Positions 15,780 to 23,743 of a stretch of 40,972 nt of DNA are shown here, piece after piece. This stretch comes from Boseongicola sp. (lineage in GTDB: Bacteria > Pseudomonadota > Alphaproteobacteria > Rhodobacterales > Rhodobacteraceae), in the NCBI GenBank assembly GCA_028824715.1, contig JAPPCV010000044.1, forward strand, positions 1-40,972, in the 5' to 3' direction. The translations under genes and the position numbers were made by a program. The notes under the pieces were generated by a model. It was not told the origin of the DNA. It was given only the letters and a program-made list of their open reading frames with translations, and searched no databases. Position 1 is the stretch's first letter, and each line of letters begins with the position of its first letter.

Positions 15780-17381
15780 GGGTGTAGCCCAAGTTATTTG
15801 TCACGCTGCGATGGCCTGATTCGCCCGCCAGTCGAGGAAGTCGGGCACCCTGAGGTTCATGGCGCAGCTCTTGAGGGCGAGCATCGCGTTGGCGCCCCTT
15901 TCCGACCAGCGGGTGCCGGAACGTTTCAGCCGCAGCCCGAACTGGCGACATCCGCCCTCCACGACGCCGCTTCCGACCTGGATGCCCCTGTCACGGCACC
16001 TCGCACTTCATCCGCTCGATGTTGTTCCGGAGGTGGCGGCAGCAATCCTCCACGGCCTTGTGCCGGCCGCTGAAGGGCTCCAGCTCCCGGACGGCCTTGC
16101 CGGCCCGGCCCGCCTCGATGTCCGCCTTCACGTCCGCGAAGCGCCGGTCCCGCTCCGGCCCCTCCGGGAGGATCGCTTTCACGGCGCCGGAGGCCTGCTC
16201 GAGGACATGAAAGACATCCAGGACGAACGTGACCTTCCCGCCCCCGAGGACCTCCTCGCAGGTGTTCCCGATCCACTCCGCGCCGTCGGAGATGACGACG
16301 ACCTCCCCGGCGTCGTGCAGCCCGCGCCGCCGCGCCTCGCGGCAAGGCGCCTGGCGAAATCGGAGGGCTCCGCGCTTCCGGACGCCGCGGCCGCGCTGTC
16401 GAAGGCAGCTGAAGCTCTCGCTGTCCCGGTCCTTGATCGCCGCGCCGGTCTCGGGGTCCCGGCCCTCGGCGGTGTACATGACCGCCAGCTTCGCCTCGCG
16501 CGTCTTCGCGCTCCCGTCCTCCTGCTTGCCGGCGACGCCCTCGACGTCCTCCTTCCGCATCGGGATCCCGGTCCCGTCGATCGAGAGATACATGCGCGGT
16601 TCCAGCGGCTTGCCGTCCACGGCCTCCTCGCGCTCGAACCGGAGCGCCTCCTCGCCGAGCGCCAGCGACCAGCGCTGCAGAGAGCTCGACGAGGCGCTCC
16701 CGTCCAGGCCCAGCGCCCGGTCCAGCGGGAAGCTTCCCCCGCCGCACGACCGGCAATGGAAATACGTGCGTTCCACCTCGACCCGGCCAAGCCTGGTCGG
16801 GAACGACTTCGCCGTCGTCTGGTGCCGGACCATCGGCTTGCCGCAGCCCTCGCATTCCGGCGCCGGCAGCGTCTTGTCAAGCTGTTCGAAGAGCAGCTTC
16901 AGCGCCGCCGCCGAGGGAGCTGTCCCGGAGCGCCCGCTCCACGCCGTCGAGATCCGGAACGCCCGACGCGAGGTCCGCCGCCAGCTTCGGAAGCTGCGGG
17001 CCGAACTCCGCCGAAACCGCGGCGAGCAGCGCAGGAAGCGGCCCGCCGTCCGGCCTGAAGCCCGCCAGAGGCAGCTCGTCCTTCGTGATGTCGCGGCTCC
17101 GGACCTCGCCGTCCTCCAGCCAGTACTGGGTGAACCCGCCGCCATGCTCGCGGATCACGGGCGGATGCACGGCCGCCTCGCTTTCCGTCAGACTGTTCAG
17201 ATATGCCACCGTGTCCGGATGGCGATGCTCCTGGTTTCCGTCGTCCTGCGTCATGGTGCGCGCTCCCTGCCCAATGCCCCCTGAAAGCGCGCCGTCGGCC
17301 GATTCGCCCGGCACCCGCCCGACACGCCTCCCGTGACTAAGGACCAGAAAACGCCGGAGTCAAAAAAGTTGGGTTACACCC
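15780..17381 (-). mobile_element. ISKra4-family insertion sequence, about 1.6 kb, degenerate
   Basis: Terminal inverted repeats are visible: GGGTGTAGCCCAAGTTATTT starting at 15780, and on the other strand GGGTGTAACCCAACTTTTTT starting at 17381. The single transposase gene inside is frameshifted. No target duplication is obvious (left flank ATCGCGGC, right flank ATTGAAGG). It ends 15 bases from the tandem repeat upstream of the fructoside operon, so its insertion fixed the upstream limit of that promoter. Confidence 0.8.
15801..17254 (-). pseudogene. ISKra4-type transposase with at least four frameshifts
   Basis: Translation starts at the ATG 17254 (MTQDDGNQEHRHPDTVAYL). The first shift is near 16905, after RDSSLGGGAEAAL. 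The next frame carries the CEGCGKPMVRHQT and YFHCRSCGGG zinc-binding part, PLDRALGLDGSAS, and the first catalytic aspartate in SIDGTGIPMR. A pair of compensating shifts near 16407 and 16344 scrambles a stretch that reads AAFDSAAAASGSAEPSDFA in the alternative frame. The second aspartate follows in VVVISDGAEWIGN. A last shift near 15990 moves GSGVVEGGCRQF (catalytic glutamate) to another frame, ending at the TGA 15801-15803. The DDE residues are all still encoded but not in one frame, so no active transposase is made. Confidence 0.82.
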
Positions 17382-17767
17382 ATTGAAGGCTTCCCGCTTG
17401 CCTCCCGGCCGATCTTGCAGTTCCTTGGCCTTCAGGACTTGCAAGAGAGACCGGAACGCGAAGGGCAGTGATGACCGTTGCGCTGCTGGCGCCTTTGCCC
17501 GTCAAGCTGCATTCAGCAAGCGGATCTCGATCCGCAAGAACGCCGGGTCGGCGCGTCGACCTTCCGTCGAGCGATCGAGATATCGTCCCTTCGCGCCAGG
17601 GGCCTTGTTCGTCTCAGGTTCCGCTGCCGGTCGCCCTTCCGAACTCCGCTCTCCCACGCTGACCGTTTGGTTTCAACTCTCGAGAGAGACAGGCGCCCAT
17701 CACGAACCGTTCTGCGAGCCTGATTGACTTCACGCGTTGCTTCGAGTGCCGTTTGCTCGAAGGCAGT
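17382..17767. other. 386 bp without a recognisable gene
   Basis: Short open frames occur on both strands, but none has family-like motifs, a credible ribosome-binding site or coding-like composition. It lies between the ISKra4 right end and the stop of the RES toxin gene. It may be the scar of an older insertion; nothing firmer can be said. Confidence 0.5.
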
Positions 17768-18403
17768 TCAAATCGTCAGTGTGATCCCCCGGAGCCGGCC
17801 TTCGACCATGACGTCCTGCAAGAACGACTTGTCGGTCGCTCCGTCGCGCGAGAGAACGGCAGTGAAATCGATCTCGACAACGCGATCGCCAAAGAAAAGG
17901 CAAGCGTCGTCCGGATCGCATTGGTTGGAGGTCCAGGCGAGACCGTCGGCGTCCGGAAAGTCACGATGGATGGCCTTGGCCCAAAGGACTGTCTGACCGT
18001 ACAGGGCCGGACTCGACGCGATCAGGTCCTGCCGCGAAATGCCCCAGGCGCCCAAGGTCACGTTGCGCAGTTCGACAAGCCGCAAGTCGCGGTTCGTGCG
18101 AAGCCTGGAATGCGCTCGAATGTACACCTCGCCGAGGCGCACCGTCTTCGTCTTGGCGTTTGCAGGAACGTCGTGAAATATCGTCTCATGGATTGCCGCG
18201 GCGAGCGTGGCGCTCGCATAGAGGGAGGGCACGGGCGTTCCGGTGGCGTCGGTGAACGGGGCGAAGCGCGTCGGCCCGCCCTTGCCCGGGTTGAACTCCG
18301 CCGGCCTGAAGGTCGTGCGATGGACACGATGGAGATCACTGCCTCCAGGCAGGACATGATAATGCGGGTTCGTGAGCGGGGACAGGGGACTGAGGATCGC
18401 CAT
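17768..18403 (-). CDS. RES-domain toxin (NAD+-degrading)
   Basis: A 211-aa RES-family protein. The RES signature residues are visible: Arg in HRVHRTTFRPAEFNPGKGG followed by TRFAPF, then PSLYASATLAAAIHETIF (the conserved Glu), and the C-terminal part with the Ser in WTSNQCDPDDACLFFG. RES toxins such as MbcT degrade NAD+ and arrest growth until bound by their Xre/MbcA antitoxin. The ATG at 18403 lies two bases after the antitoxin stop, the usual antitoxin-toxin order. The N-terminus (MAILSPLSPLTNPHYHVL) is consistent with the family. It appears intact. Confidence 0.85.
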   Translation of the reverse strand: MAILSPLSPLTNPHYHVLPGGSDLHRVHRTTFRPAEFNPGKGGPTRFAPFTDATGTPVPSLYASATLAAAIHETIFHDVPANAKTKTVRLGEVYIRAHSRLRTNRDLRLVELRNVTLGAWGISRQDLIASSPALYGQTVLWAKAIHRDFPDADGLAWTSNQCDPDDACLFFGDRVVEIDFTAVLSRDGATDKSFLQDVMVEGRLRGITLTI

Positions 18404-18405
18404 CT

Positions 18406-19098
18406 TCAGCCGACGGCCGGATCGCTCAGGCGGTCGGCTGCATTCAGGACACCCTCCCTGTCGCCGATCGCCTCTTCGGGCGATCTTCCGTCGAGCCAGC
18501 CATTGCCTGACCGGAACCAGAACGCGACCTGCCACGGCGTCATGTCGCCGGGCAGGCGCTTCAGCACTTCCTTGATGACGGGCAGCGGCTGGCCGTCGGA
18601 GAACTGGAAGCGCGGATACAGCTGAGTGCGGCCCTTGCGCACCGCAAAGACCCTCCTCTCACGTCTCCATCGGGAGGCAGGTTCGCTTGGGTTGCTCAAC
18701 GGCAAGCCGTGCATGAACTTGTGGATGTCGCCTGCCGTGAACGTCGGCACCTCGCGGAGGTACTCGGCGCGCAGCCTGGCATTGTCCTGTTCAAGCTCCC
18801 GATCAACGTCGGCTCGTTCCTCGCCTTGGAGATACAGGTCTACAAGCGCCTCGATGTTGCGTTCGGTCAATGCCGTTCGGCGCTGCCCCACGATGCGACC
18901 GGCCATGGTTGCGGTCGCGCGCATGACCGCTGCGTCCCGCCTGGAACCGGCACCGATCAAGACCCATTGTCGCAATTCTTTCTGCTGGCCCCGCAACCAG
19001 TTGCGTGCCTTGACTTTCTCTCGCAGTCGAGCGGAGAGCCCTTCGACTTCCTCTGGTGTCAGCTCGACCGCAGGAGCGGTTTCCAGAAATTCGGCCAT
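18406..19098 (-). CDS. Xre/MbcA/ParS-type antitoxin with an extended N-terminus
   Basis: A 230-aa protein whose C-terminus (PVIKEVLKRLPGDMTPWQVA, FRSGNGWLDGRSPEEAIGD) matches the DUF2384-type toxin-binding domain of RES antitoxins. The first ~120 residues are highly charged and helical (LTPEEVEGLSARLREKVKAR; VDRELEQDNARLRAEYL) and contain RNIEALVDLY; they probably form the DNA-binding/oligomerisation part. It is longer than the common ~150-aa MbcA-like antitoxins. The ATG at 19098 is preferred over that at 19104 because AGGA lies seven bases before it. It should neutralise the adjacent RES toxin and repress its own promoter through the palindrome at 19114-19152. Confidence 0.8.
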   Translation of the reverse strand: MAEFLETAPAVELTPEEVEGLSARLREKVKARNWLRGQQKELRQWVLIGAGSRRDAAVMRATATMAGRIVGQRRTALTERNIEALVDLYLQGEERADVDRELEQDNARLRAEYLREVPTFTAGDIHKFMHGLPLSNPSEPASRWRRERRVFAVRKGRTQLYPRFQFSDGQPLPVIKEVLKRLPGDMTPWQVAFWFRSGNGWLDGRSPEEAIGDREGVLNAADRLSDPAVG

Positions 19099-19113
19099 GA
19101 TCATGTCCTGATC

Positions 19114-19152
19114 GTGAGTTTAAACATAGATCAAAAATATAGTGAAACTCAC
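19114..19152. promoter_or_regulatory. Operator-like inverted repeat upstream of the RES/Xre module
   Basis: GTGAGTTT (19114-19121) and AAACTCAC (19145-19152) are perfect 8-bp inverted repeats 23 bases apart, in a very AT-rich stretch 16 bases upstream of the antitoxin start. The interior contains promoter-like TATATT and TATGTT on the minus strand. The arrangement suits autorepression by the antitoxin or antitoxin-toxin complex. Confidence 0.55.
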
Positions 19153-19159
19153 AAAAGAT

Positions 19160-20026
19160 CAATCCAGAAGCTGGACCCTCCGACCGAGCCGGGCTCCGCT
19201 TGCCATCGGCATCAGGACATTGCCTCCAGGTGGGCCAAGCCGGCATTCAAGAGAGCCCCGTTCCTATCTGGCCCAGTTTCGTGATGGCGCTGCGACGCCT
19301 CCGCTTCATTTCGCCGACGTCGCAGCCCTTGTGTGCAAGAGAATCCGCGTCAGCAAGGTCGTACTGGTACGACATTGCGTTCGTGCTGCTGCACAACGAT
19401 GCCGGCGGCACGGGGGCCGCGGCGGCCGCGGCACGGGGGCGCTTCAGCGGCGAGATCGCTGCACTCCGAACCGCCATCAACGACCTTCAGGCCAACTTCC
19501 AGGATGCGAACGCCCAAGGAACGCGGGCATACGTCACCCAGTTGCGCATGGATCATCCGGAACTCGATCCCTGAACGCTGGCCGCCGACGCCGTCATCGC
19601 CGTCGAGGAGTTCTGCCAAGGCGTGCGGCATTCCGCCAATTGAGCGAGCTGCCAGGTCGCCACGCTCCCATCCGGCTGACCCTCCCCTGCCCTTGCACTC
19701 ACCTGCCTGCCGCGCCGTGCATGGCATCCTGATCGCTGCTGCCGGGAGAGGTTTCCAGGGTCCTCTGGGACGCAAGCCCCAGCCGTTCCGCCCGGTCAAG
19801 GAGCGCCTTGACGGAGGACGGGTACCAGGTCGTCCGTCCGCGGGGCGTCGGCACGCGCATCTCCGGAACCACCAGAATTTGCGGGGTCAACAAGCATGAA
19901 CGTGTCGAATCCCACCCGGTTGCGGCAATCCTGAATGAACCAAGCAGAACGGAGACAAGAGCAGTCAGTCACGTGACGTCGTTCGGGCCAAAACCGTCCG
20001 CCGAAGTGCATTGCTGTCAATGAAAG
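19160..20026. other. About 870 bp without an intact gene, probable decayed DNA
   Basis: A plus-strand open stretch (about 19370-19640) reads YWYDIAFVLLHND, an alanine/glycine run, then EIAALRTAINDLQANFQDAN and, after a stop, AADAVIAVEEFCQG. It looks like a once-coding sequence, but I cannot name its family. It lacks a convincing start. The rest shows only short frames, plus the possible recombinase fragment listed separately. Confidence 0.45.
19699..19893 (-). pseudogene. Possible C-terminal fragment of a serine recombinase
   Basis: The minus strand encodes EMRVPTPRGRTTWYPSSVKA followed by LLDRAERLGL, which resembles the DNA-binding tail of resolvase/invertase-type recombinases (a TPRG..WYPSSV..LL pattern). 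No catalytic N-terminal domain is found upstream. The match is short, so this remains tentative. Confidence 0.3.
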
Positions 20027-20051
20027 AAGGGGCGGTCCCGGACCGCCCCTT
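20027..20051 (-). terminator. Rho-independent-type terminator of the NMT1-type ABC operon
   Basis: AAGGGGCGGTC and GACCGCCCCTT form a perfect 11-bp stem with a 3-base loop, 23 bases after the binding-protein stop. On the minus strand it is followed by CTTTCATT, a weak T-tract. Confidence 0.8.
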
Positions 20052-20074
20052 TCGGAAGCGCGAAGCCTGCGGCT

Positions 20075-21085
20075 TCAGCGCATGGCCTGCGCGGCCAAGA
20101 GAATTTCCAGCGCCAGAGGCTGCATGGGACCAAAGTCCGGAACACTGTCACGGGCGCCACCCTGCACCAGGATTTCAGCAGCGCCAGTGAGCGTGTCGTT
20201 GGTCAGGCCTGATTTCACGTCCTCGATTGCCTCTTCCAGCGAAACCCAGTCACGCATCCGCATGGCGTAGGCTGCCTTTTCGGCGTCACCTTCGATGCCG
20301 GTTTCGGAATAGTATTCCAGGACGTGCTCGACCACCTTGTCCGGATCTGTCGAGTTTATGTACTCGTTCGCCCGGAAAGCCGCTTCCACGAAGGCAGCAG
20401 CAGCCTTCGGGTCTTCATCCCAGAACGTCTTCGTGACGATCCAGGGTGCGATGATGTTGGCGCCGGCAATCTTGCCGTCACAGACCATGGTGTAATTGTC
20501 CGGATCCTGCGCCAGCACGATGTCGGACGATGCCGCCGTCGTTCCTGCGCCAAGATCACCGCTCTGCAGGGACTGCAGCGTCACCGCGGGAGCCAGGGGA
20601 ACGACCTCAAGCGCCCCGGGATCCGCCACGCCGAGATGCTCGGCACAGGCATAAAGGACCTGGCTCCATGTCGAGTTCGGAACCGTGCCCACCTTGGTGC
20701 CGGCGAGCGCCTCTGCCGGTGTCTTTCCTTCAAGCACATCGTTGCGCAGGAACAGTTTCAGGTTCTGCGATTCCTTCTGCATTGCGGCCACGGAGATAAG
20801 CTGGAACTTCTCCCAGCCCGAAACTGCCGGCGGGCCGCCGGTCCATCCTGCCTGCCACTGGTTGGTCGCGCCCGTCGCAAGGGCCGCGCCACCATTTGGG
20901 AAATACTCGATGTCCACTTCCAGGCCGTTTTCGGCAAAGTAGCCAAGATCGTTCGCAAGCCACATCGGGAAGCCTGCCTCGTTCGGCTGGCTGTTCAGGT
21001 TGACCTTTGTCTGGGCCAGGGCCGCGCCGGCCGCGGCAATGACCGCCACGGCTGTCGCGGCCGTTACAAGTGTCTTGATCTTCAT
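20075..21085 (-). CDS. ABC transporter substrate-binding protein, NMT1/THI5 (TauA/SsuA-like) family
   Basis: A 336-aa secreted protein with a signal peptide (MKIKTLVTAATAVAVIAAAG, ALAQ cleavage site). The mature part begins VNLNSQPNEAGFPMWLANDLGYF and continues ENGLEVDIEYFPNG, the NMT1-like start that contacts small organic ligands such as sulfonates, sulfate esters, nitrate or pyrimidine precursors. The substrate cannot be read from sequence; the sulfatase divergently encoded upstream suggests a sulfate ester or sulfonate. It is the last gene of its operon, behind AGGAGAAAGAG, and is followed by a terminator. Being distal rather than first is unusual for a binding protein needed in excess. 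Confidence 0.88.
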   Translation of the reverse strand: MKIKTLVTAATAVAVIAAAGAALAQTKVNLNSQPNEAGFPMWLANDLGYFAENGLEVDIEYFPNGGAALATGATNQWQAGWTGGPPAVSGWEKFQLISVAAMQKESQNLKLFLRNDVLEGKTPAEALAGTKVGTVPNSTWSQVLYACAEHLGVADPGALEVVPLAPAVTLQSLQSGDLGAGTTAASSDIVLAQDPDNYTMVCDGKIAGANIIAPWIVTKTFWDEDPKAAAAFVEAAFRANEYINSTDPDKVVEHVLEYYSETGIEGDAEKAAYAMRMRDWVSLEEAIEDVKSGLTNDTLTGAAEILVQGGARDSVPDFGPMQPLALEILLAAQAMR

Positions 21086-21111
21086 TTCTCTTTCTCCTCA
21101 TTCGTTGGGGT

Positions 21112-21948
21112 TCATATTGAGACGATTTCTTCCCGCACGAGTCCCCAGATCTCGCGCCGGAATTCGATGAATTCGGGATGCTCCGCCGCCAATTCGATGT
21201 CGCCGGTTTTCCAGATGACATCGCGTGGCAGGTCGATGACCCTCTTGATCCGGCCGGGCCGCTTCGTCATCACGACAACCCTGTCTCCGAGGTACACGGC
21301 CTCTTCGACCGAATGCGTGATGAAGAGCACCGTGTAGTGCTTTTCGCGATGCAACCGCTGAACCTCTTCCTGCAGGATGGTCCGCGTCTGCGCGTCGAGC
21401 GCACCGAACGGTTCGTCCATCAGCAGGATCTCCGGTTGCATGACCAGTGCCCTGGCAATCGCGACCCGCTGCTGCATCCCGCCGGACAGCTCGCTCGGGT
21501 AGGACTTTCGGAACAGCTCCAGGCCCATGATCTTCAGCTGTTCAACCAGCCGCGCTTCTTGCTCGGCAGCCGAAACGCCAGTCATCTGAAGACCGAACTT
21601 GATGTTCTGCTCAACGGTTTCGGACGGAAAGAGCGCAAACTTCTGGAATACGACACTGCGTGTCGGACCCGGAGATCCGGCCGGCTTGCCATCTACAAGA
21701 ACCTCGCCCTGAGTGGGGTTCTCAAGTCCCGCGCCAACCGTCATGAGCGTCGACTTGCCACAACCCGACGGACCGACGACCACGATGAATTCGCCTTTCT
21801 TCACCTCAATCGAGCAGTCGTCCACGGCATGAACGCCGTCACCTACGGGTCCAAACCATTTCGAGATGTTGCGCAGCTCGAGCTTTGCCGGAGCCTCCGT
21901 TGCGGGGTTGGTTGAGCCTGACGCCATCTTTCCCACCGATTGCTCCAT
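21112..21948 (-). CDS. ABC transporter ATP-binding protein, TauB/SsuB-like
   Basis: A 278-aa ABC ATPase with Walker A GPSGCGKST (about residues 60-68), signature LSGGMQQRVAIARA, Walker B ILLMDEPFGALD and the H-loop FITHSVEEAVYLGDRV, all typical of the nitrate/sulfonate/taurine subfamily. It pairs with the two permeases encoded just upstream. The start ATG at 21948 is two bases after the stop of permease 2, indicating coupled translation. A ~22-residue non-conserved N-terminal tail precedes the domain. Confidence 0.92.
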   Translation of the reverse strand: MEQSVGKMASGSTNPATEAPAKLELRNISKWFGPVGDGVHAVDDCSIEVKKGEFIVVVGPSGCGKSTLMTVGAGLENPTQGEVLVDGKPAGSPGPTRSVVFQKFALFPSETVEQNIKFGLQMTGVSAAEQEARLVEQLKIMGLELFRKSYPSELSGGMQQRVAIARALVMQPEILLMDEPFGALDAQTRTILQEEVQRLHREKHYTVLFITHSVEEAVYLGDRVVVMTKRPGRIKRVIDLPRDVIWKTGDIELAAEHPEFIEFRREIWGLVREEIVSI

Positions 21949-21950
21949 GA

Positions 21951-22763
21951 TCAGCCCGCCACCCTGCGCCAGGGAAGCACGTAACGCTCGGACCGCTGCA
22001 CCAGCGTGTCGATCAGGACGCCAAGACAGCCGATCGTGATGACGCCCACGAAAATCGTGGCGACCGACGCGTTCTCCTGCCCTTGCGCAATCATGAACCC
22101 CAGGCCCACCTTGCCAACGACCAGTTCAGCCCCCACGAGCGCCATCCAGCCGTTGCTGATCGCGATCCGCAATCCGGTGTAGATGCTTGGGGCGGCCGCC
22201 GGGAGCACCACGCGGCAAAGCGTCCTGAACGGGCTTGCGCCAAAGACCCGCGCCGCATCGACGTAGATCTTCTCAACCTGGGCGACGCCGAGCTGGGAAT
22301 TTATCACGATGGCCGGGAAGGCGGCGACGAAGACCACCATGGCCTGCGTTGCCGTCGATGCGCCGAACCAGAGAACGGCAAGGGGAATGTAGGCGAAGGG
22401 CGGAATGAAATGAATGAGTTCAAACACCGGATTGAGGAAGGTCTTGAACCAGGGGTTCCACGCAAAGAACACGCCCACGGGAATGCCGACGAGTCCAGCG
22501 GTAAGGACGCCCCAGCCCCAACGTTCCAGCGAGAACAGAATGTGCCCGGGAAGTCGCAGGCCGCTGAATGGCTCGGTAATGATCCAGGCGAACTGCCGGA
22601 TTACCTGCGCGGGCGAGGGAAGAACCCGAGGCTCGATCCACTGGAAAAGGCTGGTGGCGCAAATCCACAGGGTCAAGAGCACTGACAGCGAAAAGATCCC
22701 GTAGGCCGTTGCCTTGCCTCGATCAGTCAAGACGCCCATGCGTTCCAACCGCCTGTCAATCAT
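21951..22763 (-). CDS. ABC transporter permease 2, SsuC/TauC-like
   Basis: A 270-aa inner-membrane protein of the BPD_transp_1 family with about six hydrophobic segments. The EAA loop lies in DAARVFGASPFRTLCRVVLP followed by AAAPSIYTGLRIA, then NGWMALVGAELV. It is a paralogue of, but clearly distinct from, the permease encoded directly upstream. The ATG at 22763 follows the upstream stop by three bases, with GAAGGGA as the ribosome-binding site. Confidence 0.92.
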   Translation of the reverse strand: MIDRRLERMGVLTDRGKATAYGIFSLSVLLTLWICATSLFQWIEPRVLPSPAQVIRQFAWIITEPFSGLRLPGHILFSLERWGWGVLTAGLVGIPVGVFFAWNPWFKTFLNPVFELIHFIPPFAYIPLAVLWFGASTATQAMVVFVAAFPAIVINSQLGVAQVEKIYVDAARVFGASPFRTLCRVVLPAAAPSIYTGLRIAISNGWMALVGAELVVGKVGLGFMIAQGQENASVATIFVGVITIGCLGVLIDTLVQRSERYVLPWRRVAG

Positions 22764-22766
22764 TGC

Positions 22767-23558
22767 TCAGTCCCTTCGCGCGCCAAGGACCGACCAGGGC
22801 GCCAGCCAATTCTGCGTCAGGCCGATGAGCCCGGTCATGCAAATGCCAAGAATGCCGATCATGAACATGGCGACAAGAAGAACGTCGGTGTCAAGAAGCT
22901 GGGACGCGTTCACCGCCACGTAGCCAAGCCCGGCGGTCGCGGCGAGGATCTCCGCTGCGACAAGCGTCGACCAAGCGTTGCCAAGCGCCATTCGCGCCGC
23001 GGCAACCAACGTCGGCAGGGCCGTGCGGCACACGACTCTTGCCAGGATCTGGCGGTCGTTCGCGCCCAGTGTCTTTGCCGCGTCCAGCAGCAGGCGGTCG
23101 ACGGAGTAGACGGCCAGCATCGAGTTCATCAGCCATGGAACAAGCGCCGCGATGAAGACAACCGAGATGCGAGCGGAATCGCCAATGCCCAGCCACAGGA
23201 TCGTCAGCGGGATCCAGGCCAGCGGCGGCACCGGCCGGATCAGCTGGAACGTCGGGAAGACGATCCACTTGAGCTTCTTCCACCATGCCATCGCAATGCC
23301 AAGAGGGATGCCGACAAGCGCTGCCAAACCCCAGCCGGTCAGCACGATGTACAGGCTGGCCAATATGTGGTTGGGAAGCGTGCTGCCGATATAGGGCCGC
23401 TGCCACATGCGCACGAACTTCGCCCAAACATCGTCCGGTGCGGGAAAATACAGCGTGGGGACAGGTCCTCCAGGCCGGGTCAGCCATGCCCAGATGATGA
23501 TCCAGGCAAGGATGGCGCCAAGGCCAGCTGCAACCTGAAGAGTCCGACTTTGACCCAT
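22767..23558 (-). CDS. ABC transporter permease 1, SsuC/TauC-like
   Basis: A 263-aa permease, first gene of the four-gene transporter operon. It has several membrane segments beginning with AGLGAILAWIIIWAWL, an EAA loop DAAKTLGANDRQILARVV, and NAWSTLVAAEIL. SsuABC/TauABC importers normally use one permease as a homodimer; two adjacent different permeases imply a heterodimer here. The ATG at 23558 has GAGGGAGG immediately upstream; a TTG at 23579 in frame is less likely. The gene diverges from the sulfatase gene across 185 bases containing repeated TTGTCAAA sites. Confidence 0.9.
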   Translation of the reverse strand: MGQSRTLQVAAGLGAILAWIIIWAWLTRPGGPVPTLYFPAPDDVWAKFVRMWQRPYIGSTLPNHILASLYIVLTGWGLAALVGIPLGIAMAWWKKLKWIVFPTFQLIRPVPPLAWIPLTILWLGIGDSARISVVFIAALVPWLMNSMLAVYSVDRLLLDAAKTLGANDRQILARVVCRTALPTLVAAARMALGNAWSTLVAAEILAATAGLGYVAVNASQLLDTDVLLVAMFMIGILGICMTGLIGLTQNWLAPWSVLGARRD

Positions 23559-23661
23559 GCCTCCCTCTGCATTCGTCAAACACCGCGCCAGTCACCGTTG
23601 CGCCAGGCATCCAGCACTCTTGGAGCGCCGGCCCGGACACAAGCTTGGCTCTATGCAATGA

Positions 23662-23696
23662 TTGTATATTTGTCAAAAAAAATAGCACTTGTCAAA
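23662..23696. promoter_or_regulatory. Direct repeats TTGTCAAA between transporter and sulfatase operons, candidate regulator sites
   Basis: TTGTCAAA occurs at 23670-23677 and 23689-23696, 19 bases apart on the same strand, in the AT-rich core of the 185-base divergent intergenic region. A related ATTTGTAAA occurs in the other divergent promoter of the locus (32769-32777). The shared core suggests a common regulator, most simply the SorC protein encoded at 26217-27197. Confidence 0.4.
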
Positions 23697-23743
23697 TCCG
23701 AAAAGGTCTCATAGGATTCGGAAAGTCGGCCAAGGGTAAGCCA

